Below, piece after piece: positions 11,292 through 25,452 of a stretch of 64,000 nucleotides of DNA (the stretch's first letter is position 1; every line of letters begins with the position of its first letter). Origin of the DNA: Alopecurus myosuroides (Eukaryota; Streptophyta; Magnoliopsida; Poales; Poaceae); NCBI GenBank assembly GCA_028641055.1, contig CM054063.1, positions 42,169,304 through 42,233,303 of the forward strand. The letters run 5' to 3'. Made by a program: the position numbers and the translations under genes. Below the pieces are notes generated by a model that saw only the letters and a program-made list of their open reading frames with translations, was not told the origin of the DNA and searched no databases.

Positions 11292-11560
11292 CTCAATTTT
11301 CGTCACTAAATCGTCACAATATTTCATCCATGACGATCTAGTGACGAAAAACAAATCGTTGAAAACCGAGCATCAGAAATGATCGATAACGACGATTTTG
11401 TTTAGATCGTCATGGACGTCCACGATGATTTCGGACCGTCATAAAATTATGACGATCCAAAATCGTCAAGCGCAGTCTGCCCAAGCCACATCAGCTCCAA
11501 CGTGGCTAGTCCGACGTGGCAATATTAAGACGAAACGAAATCGTCATGAAAGGAAATCAG
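11292..11560. repeat. Subterminal repeats of the Pack-CACTA, left
   Basis: Many short copies of a GACGATTT / AAATCGTC motif in both orientations (for example ACGACGATTTTG and AAATCGTCATGA). This is the usual arrangement for transposase-binding subterminal regions; the same motif recurs at 19810-19980. Confidence 0.75.
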
Positions 11561-11950
11561 CCCGGTCCATTTCAGTTATCTATTTGGGCCAAGTCCAATA
11601 TTTCTGGCCTTTTTACTGGTCCATTCTTGTTTGGGCCTTAGCCTCTTTACAGCCTTTTCCGTTTTAGGGCCTTGCCTTCTTAGTGATACATTTTATTTTA
11701 TTTCAGCCCTTTTTTGAATAATTTATGTTTATATTATTTGGGCCGAGGTCTTGATAGAGCCCATACATTTTAGTCCATTCAAGTAAACAATAATTTCTTT
11801 TTTTTACATTCTATTTAGAGATAGTTTTTTTTTTAGCCAGCAACTTCTGGCCCATAGCCCACTTAGGTGCAGAATGACAACCAATATATTTTTTCTACCA
11901 CTTTTTGGTTCTGCTACTAAAAGCATTTAAGCAAATATTTCCAGAATCAA
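11561..11950. other. AT-rich CACTA interior, no gene
   Basis: AT-rich with several GGGCC-containing words. It may include the 3' flank captured with the ubiquitin piece. No frame or repeat is supported. Confidence 0.35.
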
Positions 11951-11957
11951 CAGGTTA

Positions 11958-13895
<1,938 letters not shown>

Positions 13896-14008
13896 TCACT
13901 GGGCAGCGCGTGGGGCGGTCGTGATGATGTCCGAGTCACCTGGGTCGATGATGCTGAGACAGCACACCCGGTAGTACTTGCCGCAGGCCGTTCCAAGGTC
14001 AACATTGT
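13896..14008 (-). pseudogene. Captured last exon of ribosomal protein eL30
   Basis: The minus strand reads [20 protein letters not shown] followed by DPGDSDII, the C-terminal part of cytosolic large-subunit ribosomal protein eL30 (L30e), then a divergent tail (TTAPRAAQ) and a stop at 13896. A 3' splice site (TTGGTCTTTCAG) directly precedes the exon at 14009-14020, so it is a genomic intron-exon capture rather than a processed copy. The N-terminal three quarters of the protein is absent nearby. The altered final residues, compared with the usual ..KTTPG.. ending of plant eL30, suggest drift or a small indel. The fragment cannot make a ribosomal protein by itself. Confidence 0.85.
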
Positions 14009-14700
14009 CTGAAAGACCAAAGCCACATTTAGAAACATTACACCCATAATAGTATAACGAAATGCAGGCTGAACAGAGTACAATAATACTATTGCTCAAC
14101 ATATTCATGTCACGCAATGGTACCAACTGGAACCTAGAGAAGCATTTTTCAGAATAGTCATGTCACACGATAGTATAAACTGGAATCAATAGAAAACATT
14201 TTTCAGAAAGACTAGTGTCAAGCAATGGAATCGACAGGAACCTCTGGAACCTACTGACAGTATAGTGCTGATACCCAGTGAAAATTGGCATTCAGTATAG
14301 TGCTGAAGTAACAAATCCTGCTTTTTCGGCAAAACATGCAATTTCCACAACGAGTGAGCTATTCATTCATATCAAGGCTAGACACCTAGATGTGCCGCAG
14401 TCAACTTTCGTCCATGGGATCAGTACCCGTGGCCTTGGAGAAAGATCGTCGGGATGCGACCTTCGTTGTCCTGAATTTAAACAACCAAGAACTAGCCCGA
14501 GACAGAACTGCGGCTACCCATACGTGATAATACATGGAGGATAGGACAAATGAAATATCTAAATAAGTATATGATTGCCCAATTAAAACGTCCAACCCTA
14601 GATTCAGGAGCCAGGCCTCTGAATTAGAACCCATTCCCATGAGCTCAAGCACACACGACCAAACAAAATTATCAACAGAATTCGATCCGCTGGTGCTTTC
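14009..14700. other. eL30 intron-like and unassigned sequence
   Basis: AT-rich DNA upstream of the eL30 exon, including a short direct duplication (CATGTCACRC-AATGGTA..AACTGGAA at about 14106 and 14158, again near 14216). No exon of eL30 was recognised in it. Confidence 0.35.
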
Positions 14701-14749
14701 CCTGCCCCCGACCCCGCCGTAGGCCCGTAGTAGTCGATCCTCCGCCAAC

Positions 14750-15130
14750 CCTAGGTCACAGATGCGCCGCGGTGGGGCTTCTTGTCGGGCTTGTGGAGGA
14801 CGAGGTAGGCGGCGGCGGTGGTGTGGCGCGGGAGGAAGATGGGCGGGCCGCCGTCGTCGTCCCCGAGATCGGCGCCGCGGATCTCCGCGCCGGAGAGGTC
14901 GATCCGCCTTGCCTAGCAGCACGTCCTTGTGGCAGCTGCGGTCGATGGGGGATAGAGATCAAGGGCGTGGTCCTCGTGGCGGATGCGGTCGACGGCAGCA
15001 TCCTGATGGTAGTCCTTATTCCTCCCCATGGTGCTGGCTGCCGCCGCGGACGCGGCTCGGCGAATCGGATCGGGGCTGTTGTGGTGGAGGAGACGAGCGT
15101 GCGAGCGGTGCGGAGTCATAGCAGCGGGGA
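14750..15130 (-). pseudogene. Captured GC-rich 5' exon, unidentified
   Basis: On the minus strand an ATG at about 15030 opens MGRNKDYHQDAAVDRIRHED and continues HALDLYPPST before a stop at about 14913. A second in-frame-like stretch then reads DLSGAEIRGADLGDDDGGPP and IFLPRHTTAAAYLVLHKPD. The base composition (over 65% GC by eye) and protein-like texture fit a grass first exon. I do not recognise the family. The stop between the two parts marks it as broken. It lies in the same orientation as the ubiquitin and eL30 pieces. Confidence 0.5.
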
Positions 15131-15774
15131 GGGGCTCGGGAAGAGGCGCCGGAGTTGTTGTGGAGGAGGCCGGTGGCGATGGAAGTTGGGAGAAAGAGGA
15201 ATTTCGAGAGAGGCGGCGGCGGAAGGAATGGTCTAGGGTTTGTGCCTAGGGTAGGGATTGGGTTTGTGACTCGTAGCCGGAGGGAGTGGGCGGGGGAATT
15301 TTCGGGTATCCATAGTTGGGAGGGAAATCTTTTCGGGATAGGACTTTGGAGGGAAATTTTGGGGGGTTAAAATTATAAGTAAATTTGTAGAAATGTAATC
15401 TATGTTAAATCTCGCTTAGTCATGATTGTTGCATGTTTTTCCTGTAACCCCGCAAAAACTCATCAAAACACCTAGAAAACTCGGTAGAACTTCTCGTCAA
15501 CCAAAACCATCACACTAAACTTACCGTTGGGTGGAACCTCCACCACACATGTTTCACGGCACACTTTACCTCCCGCAGAACCAAAAAAATCCACCGACCT
15601 TCCACCTCTACCGCTGCACCAACCATCCCCCGACGTTTCACCGCACCACAACTATCACCATTACTTGCCCTGACGCTGCTCTACAACTAGCGGGTGTCGT
15701 CCTCCTGTCCGGCGACGGCGTTGAGCGAGAGTTCCGGGTCGACGACGTTGTCGGTGATCTGGTGCACATCGACC
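15131..15774. other. GC-rich flank of captured exon, then unassigned
   Basis: 15131-15370 is GC-rich and purine-rich and could be the 5'-UTR or promoter of the captured exon. 15371-15774 turns AT-rich and then CCA/CACC-rich with a chance frame at 15531-15866. Confidence 0.35.
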
Positions 15775-18700
15775 TACACATACAAATGAGCTATCTTCTC
15801 CGAAGATTCTTGGGTTTCGGGCCAAATGACAGATGTTATGGCCACACTCACGTCATAGTTTGTTGAAACGTGCCCATATTCTACGCAAGCATGCATAATG
15901 GAACAACTAACGATGTTCACGAAGAAACTTTTATTTTAGATTGAATAAAATCATCATTTTCCATTTTCGGAGTGTCAAAAAAGGGTTTTTTTGTGAAGCA
16001 CCTACCAAAAATATGTTACAGAAGTGTACAAAGTAAAATTCTAAATATATTATGTCATATTTTATCAACAAATAACAAATTTACTACCTCTCAATAGCTC
16101 TAAATACACCTCTTTTGAAAAAGACAAATTTCTGCCGATTCCATTGAAACCGGGCCAAATTTGAACTACAGGTGCCTTGTAGTTTGCTCATGATTTTTTG
16201 TAAAAATCATTTTTAGCTACAGAGGTACCTATTTCAATAGAGATGTACCAAGATTTCATCAATATTCAACACCTAGGTACGAACGGTCATGTCCCCCGTT
16301 TTGACCGTTTTCCGAAACCGGCTTTGAAAATTCCAGAAAATTCAAAAAAACTCGAAACGATGCAAGATATTTGCGTGGTGTTGTTATAGATGTCCTAGTA
16401 TACACCAAAAATAATAAACTTGGAATACGACAATTTGGTGGAAAATGTATTCACAAAAATGAGCTATCTCGTATGAAGATTCATGGCTTTCGGGCGAAAT
16501 GACGGATGTTTTGGCCACATCCATGGCATAGTTTGTTGAAATGTGACCATATTCCACACAAAGATGCATATTGGTACACGTAACAATGTTCACGAAGAAA
16601 GTTTTATTTTTCGTTGAATAAAAATATCATTTTCCATCTCCGGAGTGTCAAAACTGATTTTTTTTGTAAAGCACATACCCAAAATATGTTGAAACAATGT
16701 ACAAAGTAAAATTCTAAATATATTATGTCATATTTTATCTACAAATAACAAACTTACTACCTCCAAATAACTCAAAATACACCTCTTTTGAAAAAGACAA
16801 ATTTCAGCCGATTCCGCTGAAACCAGGCCAAATCTGAACTACAGGTGCCTTGTAGTTTTCTCTTTATTTTTTGTAAAAATCATTTTTAGGTATACAAGTA
16901 CCTATTTCAACATAGATACACCAAGAGTTCATCAATATTCAACACCTAGGTACGAACGGTCATGTCCCCCATTTTGACCGTTTTTCGAAACCGGCTTAGA
17001 AAATTCCAGAAAATTCAAAAAAACTCGAAACGATGCAAGACCTTCGCGTGGTGTTATTATATATGTCCTAGTATCAACAAAAAATAATAAACTTGGAATA
17101 CGACAATTTGGTGGAAAATGTGGTTCACATAAATGAGCTATCTCGTACGAAGATTCATGGCTTTCGGGCGAAATGACGGATGTTTCGGACACATCCATGG
17201 CGTAGTTTGTTGAAATGTGACCATATTCCACACAAAGATGCATATTGGTACAAATAACAATGTTCACGAAGAAACTTTTATTTTTCGTTGAATAAAAATA
17301 CCATTTTCCATCTCCGGAGTGTCAAACCTGGGTTTTTTTGTGAAGCACATACACAAAATATGTTGAAAAAATGTACAAAGTAAAATTATAAATATATTAT
17401 GTCATATTTTATCTACAAATAAAAAACTTACTACCTCTAAATAGCTTTTAATACGCCTCTTTTGAAAAAGACAAATTTCAGCCGATTCCGCTGAAACTGG
17501 GCCAAATCTGAACTACAGGTGCCTTGTAGTTTTCTCTTTATTTTTTTAAAAAAATCATTTTTAGGTACACAACTACCTATTTAAACATATATATACCAAG
17601 AGTTCATCAAGATTCAACACCTAGGTATGAACGGTCAGGTCCCCCGTTTTGACCGTTTTCCGAAACCGGCTTAGAAAATTCCAGAAAATTCAAAAAAACT
17701 TGAAACGATGCAAGACCTTCGCTTGTTGTTAATATATACGTCCTAGTATCCACCAAAAATAATAAACTTGGAATACGACAATTTGGTGGAAAATGTGTTC
17801 ACAAAAATGAGCTATCTCGTATGAAGATTCATGGCTTTCGGGCGAAATGACGGATGTTTTGGCCACATCCATGGAATAGTTTGTTGAAATGTGACCATAT
17901 TCCACACAAAGATGCATATTGGTACAACTAACAATGTTCACGAAGAAAGTTTTATTTTTCGTTGAATAAAAATACCATTTTCCATCTCCGGAGTGTCAAA
18001 ACTGGGTTTTTTTTGTGAAGCACATAAACAAAATATGTTGAAAAAATCTACAAAGTAAAATTCTAAATATATTATTTCATATTTTATCTAAAAATAACAA
18101 ACTTACTACCTCTAAATAACTTTTAATACGCCTCTTTTGAAAAAGACAAATTTCAGCCGATTCCGCTAAAACTGGGCCAAATCTGAACTACAGGTGCCTT
18201 GTAGTTTTCTCTTTATTTTTTGAAAAAATCATATTTAGGTACACAACTAACTATTTCAACATAGATATACCAAGAGTTCATCAAGATTCAACACCTAGGT
18301 ACGAACGGTCATGTCCCCCATTTTGACCGTTTTCTGAAACGGACATAGAAAATTCCAGAAAATTAAAAAAAAATCAAAATTATGCAAGACCTTCGTGAGG
18401 TGTCATTATATAAGTCCTAGTATCCACCAAAAAATAATAAACCTGGAATACGACAACTGGGTTGAAAAGGTGTTCATAGAAATGAGTTATCTCCTCCGAA
18501 GATTCTTGGGTTTCGGGCCAAATGACGGATGTTATGACCACACTCATGGCATAGTTTGTTGAAATGTTCCCATATTCTACACAAGCATGCATAATGGAAC
18601 AACTAACAATGTTCACGAAGAAACTTTTATTTTTCATTGAATAAAAACATAATTTTCCATCTTCGGAGTGTAAAAAAAGGTTTTTTTTGTGAAGCACCTA

Positions 18701-18990
18701 CCAAAAATATGTTACAAAATTGTACAAAGTAAAATTCTAAATATATTATGTCATATTTTATATACAAATAACAAATTTACTACCTCTCAATAGCTCAAAA
18801 TATACCTCTTTTGAAAAAGACAATTTTCTGCCGATTCCGCTGAAACCGGGCCAAATTTGAACTACAAGTGCCTCATAGTTTGCTAATGATTTCTTAAAAA
18901 AATCATTTTTAGATAGAAAAGTATCTATTTCATCATAGAAACAATAAGAGTTTACCAATATGCAACACCTAAGTAAGAATGTTCATTCCT
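15775..18990. repeat. ~673-bp internal tandem repeat, about 4.8 units
   Basis: The anchor ATGTTCACGAAGAAA recurs at about 15915, 16588, 17260, 17935 and 18610, and CACCTAGGTACGAACGGTCA recurs once per unit, giving a period of 672-675 bp. Units 2 to 4 (from ~16448) are close to one another. The first and last units share variants (GAAGATTCTTGGGTTTCGGG instead of GATTCATGGCTTTCGGGCG), so the array has a flank-versus-core structure. Internal tandem arrays are common in large CACTA elements. No coding function is apparent. Confidence 0.9.
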
Positions 18991-19360
18991 GTTGTTTTGA
19001 CCTCAAAAGTGTAATTTCAAATCGTTTAATGTCTCAAGCAATATATGCCTATGAGCATGATTATATTTTTTACACAAAAATGGTTGAAAATTACCAATAA
19101 TTATCAGGATTAATTTTACAAAAATTTAAAGATTGATTTCGGTCCATTTGGAGGCCAAATTCAAATTCTAGAAATGAAAACAGAAAAAGAAAAGAAAAAA
19201 AATAGTCCTGAGCCACAATAGGCCAGCTGCTGGCCCTCAAGGCGCATGCCAGCCCATGGTTGCTAGGCCGAGATTCGGCCTATGGCCGCAGCGGAAGCCC
19301 ATGTGAAGTGAAAACGAAACATGAAGTAGGCTCGGTACTCCTTTCTATCAAGAACTCTTC
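18991..19360. other. CACTA interior, no gene
   Basis: AT-rich, then a GC-richer stretch from 19205. No supported frame. Confidence 0.35.
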
Positions 19361-19425
19361 GATGGCCTGGTGGTTCGTGGCTGTTGAGGTGTGCGGCAGG
19401 TCGTGGGTTCGAGCCCCCCGTTCGA
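19361..19425 (+). repeat. tRNA-like polymerase III promoter boxes
   Basis: TGGCCTGGTGG (19363-19373) resembles a tRNA A box and GGTTCGAGCCC (19406-19416) a B box, at a normal spacing of about 33 bp. The stems of a real tRNA do not form clearly, so this is a tRNA-derived SINE or fossil inside the CACTA. Confidence 0.45.
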
Positions 19426-19580
19426 CTATTTTTGCTAGCTTATTTTCCGGATGGAAGCGTTCGGTCGTGCAGTATGGGATGCAGTTGGTCGGTCCACATG
19501 TTCTGGATGGAAGCGTTAGGTCGTGGGCCATGTACTCACTCGAGTGGGATGCAGTTGGTCGGTCCCACATGTCCAGTAGA

Positions 19581-19790
19581 CATGCCACATAGGCGGAATT
19601 GGTGATATGACAAAAATAGTTGTTTAAAAAATAACATGCCACATAGGCGGAATTGGTGATATGACAAAAATAGTTGTTTAAAAAATAATGACACGTAGGC
19701 GAAACGATGATATGGCCATCCAGTAGACACGACACGTAGGCGAAATTAGTTATATGGCCATCTAGTAGACACGACACGTAGGCGAAATTG
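19581..19790. repeat. Short tandem repeats, 54-bp and ~42-bp units
   Basis: Two practically identical 54-bp units start with CATGCCACATAGGCGGAATT at 19581 and 19635. They are followed by about 2.5 related ~42-bp units (GACACGTAGGCGAAA at 19691, 19732 and 19774). They lie next to the right subterminal region. Confidence 0.85.
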
Positions 19791-19799
19791 ACAATGTAA

Positions 19800-19973
19800 T
19801 ATCAATGCATCCACTTTTAGACTGTTTATGACGATTTCATTTTATAAAATTGCGACGTTTTTTGCCAAATCGTCGTGATAATTCCGATTTTTAACCCCCT
19901 ATAACAGCTTACGACGACATGGCACGAAATCATCATAACTTTATGACTATTTTGTCCATCGTCATTGAGAGAA
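19800..19973. repeat. Subterminal repeats of the Pack-CACTA, right
   Basis: GACGATTTCAT, AAATCGTCGTGA and related words repeat in both orientations, as at the left end. Confidence 0.75.
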
Positions 19974-20002
19974 CGTCATGTATCAACACATTTCTTGTAG
20001 TG
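19974..20002 (-). repeat. CACTA terminal inverted repeat, right
   Basis: Ends ATTTCTTGTAGTG, the inverse of the left terminus. Confidence 0.88.
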
Positions 20003-20005
20003 GCG
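20003..20005. repeat. 3-bp target site duplication, right
   Basis: GCG, matching 11260-11262. Confidence 0.9.
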
Positions 20006-20790
20006 GGTCTAGGGTTTCACCGGAGGGGGGGGGCTATAGAGTGTCTGGATCCTAAAACAAGATAGGGGGTGCCATACCATGTTAGTATCGTTGTGTTGTG
20101 TTCTTTGGATGGCAAATCCTTCACTCCGGGGTGCGGGCCGCTTCACCGGCATCCACTTCTCTCTCGTGAGTTTACACGCGCTTATAGGGTGAAACTCCCG
20201 TATCGGATGAAACATCGTGAATCTTCCGAAGAGTTGTGTGCTACCAATGTGTATTGGGTTGCTATGGACTACCCTAACACAATCAAGCAACTAGTTCCAG
20301 AATGCTACCCCCTTTCGATGTTGTTACCACGTGTTTCCGTATAAGTCCGGTATTTCTTCAACGGGTCTAGGGTTTCACCGGAGGAGGGGCTACGGAGCGT
20401 ATGGATCCCAACACAATCTAGGGGGTGCCATACCATGTTAGTATAGTTGTGTTGTGTGATTTGTATGGAAAAGATTGCATTCCGGGATGCGGGCCGCTTC
20501 ACCGGCATCCACTTCCCTCTCGTAAGATTACACGCGCTTATAGGGTGAAACTCCCGTATCGAACGAAAGATCGTGAATCTTCCGAAGAGTTGTGTGCTAC
20601 CAATGTGTATTGGGTTGCTATGGACTACCCTAATACAACCAAGCAACTAGTTCCACATTGATACCCCCTTTCGACGCCGTTACCGCGTGTTTCCGTATAA
20701 GTCCGGTATTTCTTCAACGGGTCTAGGGTTTCACCGGAGGAGGGGCTACGGAGCGTATGGATCCCAACACAAGCTAGGGGGTTCCATACC

Positions 20791-21206
20791 ATGTTCGCGA
20801 ACTGGTCGACCTGGGGAAGAAATCGCCAAATCGACGCATGCGCGCCCTCTCCCTGTTGGCTAGCCGTTGCGCCGCCGATTCGTCCCCCGCCGCCGATTTG
20901 TCCCTCGCCACCGCTACCCTGTCCGCCGCCGCCGCACCCCCGTCCGCCGCCGCCAATCCCCCGCTCGCCACGCCACCGCCGCCCCTCCCGCCCCTCCCTC
21001 CCTCTCCACTGCCGCACGCCCGCCGGCCTACCCTCCATTGCCGCACACCCGGCTCCCTCCCTCTCTACTACCAGCGTCCCCTCCTCCACCGCAGCCCCTC
21101 CACCGGCGTCGCCTCCACCCGCCCCTCCCTCCCTCTCTACCATCCCAGCTCCTCTACTGGTCGGTGTCCTCCACCACCGCAACTCCTCCACCACCGCAGC
21201 TCTTCC
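20791..21206. repeat. GC-rich array insert, copy 1
   Basis: Begins ATGTTCGCGAACTGGTCGAC right after a monomer's CCATACC and ends in GCAGCTCTTCC before the AT spacer. It is C-rich (CCGCCGCC, CCCTCCCTCC), so all frames are open and encode only low-complexity Pro/Ala/Arg text. It looks like a GC-rich leader exon of a CACTA gene, not a protein gene. Confidence 0.8.
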
Positions 21207-23629
21207 AAAATAGCTTGTTTAATTTATAATTACAATATTTAACTTTATTTATCAATTTATAAAAATTCCCCTTGTTTATTATGGCCTACCCTAACACAAG
21301 CATGAAACTAGTTTGACATTTCTACCCCCTTTCGACGTTGTTACCGCTTGTTTCCGTATAAGTCCTGTATTTCTCCAACGGAGGTAGGGTTTCACCGAGG
21401 GGGGCTACGGAGCTTCTGAATCCCAACACAGGCTAGGGGGTTCCATACTATGTTAGTATATGTGTGTTGAGTGCTTTGGATGGCAAATATTGCACTCCGG
21501 GGCGCGGGCCGCTTAACCGGCATCCACTTCTCTCTCGTAAGTTTACACGCGCTTATAGGGTGAAACTCCCGTATCGGACGAATCATCGTGAATCTTCCGA
21601 AGAGTTGTGTGATACCAATGTGTATTGGGTTTCTATGGACTACCCTAACACAACCAAGCAACTAGTTCCACATTGCTACCCCGTTTCGATGCTGTTACCA
21701 TGTGTTTCCGTATAAGTCCAGTATTTCTCCAGCGGGTCTAGGGTTTCACCGGAGGGGGGGGGGCTACGGAGCGTCTGGATCCCAACACAAGCTAGGCGTG
21801 CCATAGCATGTTAGTATAGTTGTGTTGTGTGCTTTGGATGGCAAATATTGCACTCCATGGTGCGGGCCGCTTCACCGGCATCCACTTCTCTCTCGTGAGT
21901 TTACACGCGCTTATAGGGTGAAACTCCCGTATCGGACGAAACATCGTGAATCTTCCGAAGAGTTGTGTTCTAACAATGTGTATTGGGTTTCTATGGACTA
22001 CCCTAACACAACCAAGAAACTAGTTCCACATTGCTACCCCCTTTCGATGCCGTTACCACGTGTTTCCGTATAAGTCCGTTATTTCTCCAGCGGGTATAGG
22101 GTTTCACTGGAGGGGGGGCTTCGGAGCGTCTGGATCCCAACACAAGCTAGGGGGGTTCCATACCATGTTAGTATAGTTGTGTTGTGTTATTTGTATTTCA
22201 AATATTGCACTCCCGGGTGCGGGCCGCTTCACCGGCATCCACTTCTCTCTCTAGAGTTTACACGCGCTTATAGTGTGAAACTCCCGTATCGGACGAAACA
22301 TCGTGAATCTTCCGAAGAGTTGTGTGCTACCAATGTGTATTGGGTTTCTATGGACTAACTTAACACAACAAAGCAACTAGTTCCACATTGCTACCCCTTT
22401 CGACGCCGTTATCGCGTGTTTCCTTATAAGTTCGGTATTTCTCCAGTGGGTCCAGGGTTTCACCGGAGGGGGGGGGGGGCTACGGACCGTATGGATCCCA
22501 ACACGAGTTAGGGGGTTCTATACCATGTTAGTATAGTTGTGTTGTGTGCTTTGGATGGCAAATATTGCACTCTGGGGTGCAGGCCGCTTCACCGGAATCC
22601 ACTTCTTCTGGTGAGTTTACACGCGCTTATAGGGTGAAACTCCCGTATCGGACGAAACATCGTGAATCTTCCAAAGAGTTGTGTTCTACCAATGTGTATT
22701 GAGTTTCTATGGACTACCATAACACAAGAATGAAACTAGTTCCACATTGCTACCCCCTTTCGACGCCGTTACCGCGTGTTTCCGTATAAGTCTGGTATTT
22801 CTCCAACGGAGGTAGGGTTTCACCGGAGGGGGGCTACGGAGCGTCTGGATCCCAACACAAGCTAGGGGGTGCCATACCATGTTAGTATAGTTGTGTTGTG
22901 TGCTTTGGATGGCAAATATTGCACTCTAGGGTGCGAGCCGCTTCACCGGCATCCACTTCTCTCTCGTGAGTTTACACGCGCTTATAGGGTGAAACTCCCG
23001 TATCGGACGAAACATCGTGAATCTTCCGAAGAGTTGTGTTCTTACAATGTGTATTGGGTTGATATGGACTACCCTAACACAACCAAGCAACTAGTTCCAC
23101 TTTGCTACCCCCTTTCGACGATGTTACAACGAGTTTCCGTATAAGTCCGGTATTTCTCCAGCGGAGGTAGGGTTTCACCGGAGGGGGGGCTACAAAGCGT
23201 CTGGATCCGAACACAATGTAGGGGGTGCCATACCATGTCAGTATAGGTCTGTTGTGTGCTTTGTATGGAAAAGATTGCACTCTGTGGTGTGGTCTGCTTC
23301 ACCGGCATCCACTTCTCTCTAAGGAGTTTACATGAGATTCCATCTAGGATTCTTCGGAGAGGATCTCCGGAGCACCGGAATGACAAAAAAAAATATAGTG
23401 GATGCAATACCATGTGTTTACAAGCTATGGGATAGACACATAAGTTGGACACTTCCCTATATATGGCGACTCTCGGGTGTTGCCTAAAACGATGCCGACC
23501 GGCCGTGGAATCCAAACACAATATAGAGTTTCATAAGAGGTTGGACTAATAATATTATATAATAGTAATAATTTAATATTGAACGTAATAATAATAATAA
23601 TATGTAGAGTAAATAGAAAAATAAACTTT

Positions 23630-23698
23630 TTTTGCCGTGTGCATGCACACGGCAAAGATTGTTTTTCAGTCTTTGCTGTGTGCATGCACACGGTAAAG
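23630..23698. repeat. Palindrome pair within the array
   Basis: Two TTTGCCGTGTGC/GCACACGGCAAAG palindromes, followed by the AT-rich spacer. Confidence 0.8.
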
Positions 23699-23801
23699 AA
23701 TTTGTTTTTTTTTATTTTTTATTCGAAAATAGCTTGTTTAATTTATAATTACAATATTTAATTTTATTTATCAATTTATAAAAAATCCCCTTGTTTATTA
23801 T

Positions 23802-23824
23802 GCATGCTTGTGTTAGGGTAGGCC
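23802..23824 (-). repeat. 23-bp microinversion, copy 1
   Basis: Between TTATTAT and AACAATTTTT the sequence reads GCATGCTTGTGTTAGGGTAG+GCC. At 9023-9045, between the same flanks, the exact reverse complement is found. Confidence 0.9.
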
Positions 23825-25037
23825 AACAATTTTTACATTTCTACCCCCTTTCGACGCCGTTACCGCGTGTTTCTGTATAAGTCCGGTATTTCTTCAGCGG
23901 AGGTAGGATTTCACCACGAGGGGGGCTATGGAGCGTCTGGATCCCAACACAAGCTAGGGGGTTCCATACCATGTTAGTATAGGTGTGTTGTGTGCTTTTT
24001 ATGGCAAATATTGCACTCCTGGGTGTAGGCCGCTTCACCGGCATCCACTTCTCTGTCGTGAGTTTACACACGCTTATAGGGTGAAACTCCCGTATCGGAC
24101 GAAACATCGTGAATATTCCGAAGAGTTGTGTTCTACCAATGTGTATTGGGTTGCTATGGACTACAATAACACAACCAAGCAACTAGTTCCACATTTCTAC
24201 CCCCTTTCGACGCCGTCACCGTGTGTTTCCGTATAAGTCCGGTATTTCTCCAACGGGTCTAGGGTTTCACCGGATGGGGGGCTTTGGAGCGTATGGATCC
24301 CAACACAAGCTAGAATGTGACATACCATGTTAGTATCGTTGTGTTGTGTGCTTTGGATATCAAAGATTGCACTCCGGGGTGCGGGTCGCTTCACCGGCAT
24401 CCACTTCTCTCTCGTGAGTTTACACGCGCTTATAGGGTGAAACTCCCGTATCGGACGAAACATCGTGAATATTCCGAAGAGTTGTGTGCTACCAATGTGT
24501 ATTGGGTTGCTATGGACTACCCTAACACAACCAAAAAACTAGTTCCACAGTGCTACCCCCTTTCGACGCCGTTACCGCGTGTTTCCATATAAGTCCGGTA
24601 TTTCTCCACCGGGTCTAGGGTTTCAGCGGAGGGGGGATATGGAGCGTATGGATCCCAACAAAAGCTAGGGGGTGCCATACCATGTTAGTATAGTTGTGTT
24701 GTGTGCTTTGGATGGAAAAGATTGCATTCCGGGATGCGGGCCGCTTCACCGGCATCCACTTCTCTCTTGTGAGTTTACACGCGCTTATAGGGTGAAACTC
24801 CCGTATCGGACGAAACAACGTGAATCTTCCGAAGAGTTGTGTGCTAACAATGTCTATGGGTTGCTATGGACTACCCTAATACAACCAAGCAACTAGTTCC
24901 ACATTGATACCCCCTGTCGACACTGTTACCGCGTGTATCCGTATAAGTCCGGTATTTCTTCAGCGGGTCTAGGGTTTCACCGGAGGAGGGGCTACGGAGC
25001 GTATGGATCCCAACACAAGCTAGGGGGTTCCATACCA

Positions 25038-25452
25038 TGTTCGCGAACTGGTCGGCCTAGGGAAGAAATCGGCAAATCGATGCATGCGCGCCCTCTCCCT
25101 CTTGGCCAGCCGCCGCGCCGCCGATTCGTTACCCGCCGCCGATTTGTCCGCCGCTGCCGCTACCCCGTCCGCCGCCGCCACTCCCCCGTCCGCCGCCGCT
25201 GCTCCCCCGCTCGCCACGCCCCCGCCGTCCCTCCCGCCCCTCCCTCCCTCTCCACTGCCGCACGCCCGCCGCCCTACCCTCCACTATCGCACGCCCGCCT
25301 CCCTCCCTCTCTACCGCCAGCGTCCCCTCCTCCACCGCAGCCCCTCCAATGGCGTAGCCTCCACCCGCCCCTCCCTCCCTCTCCACCATCGTAGCTCCTC
25401 CACTGGTCGGTGTCCTCCACCACCGCAACTCCTCCACCACCGCAGCTCTTCC
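25038..25452. repeat. GC-rich array insert, copy 2
   Basis: Same start (TTCGCGAACTGGTCG) and end as copy 1; lies in the first 3.18-kb block. Confidence 0.8.

Noticed and set aside
14762..15236. Plus-strand 119-154 codon frames in the GC-rich captured exon
   Set aside because: Low-complexity Gly/Arg text typical of the antisense of a GC-rich exon; the minus strand shows better protein texture and a good start context.
19361..19425. Functional tRNA gene
   Set aside because: A and B boxes are present but acceptor and anticodon stems do not form convincingly; kept only as tRNA-like.
20791..21242. Overlapping long proline/alanine-rich frames on both strands (also at 25.0, 28.2, 30.9 and 31.8 kb)
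   Set aside because: All frames are open because of CCG/CCT-rich composition; the products are low-complexity and shift frame between copies. Treated as GC-rich repeat inserts.
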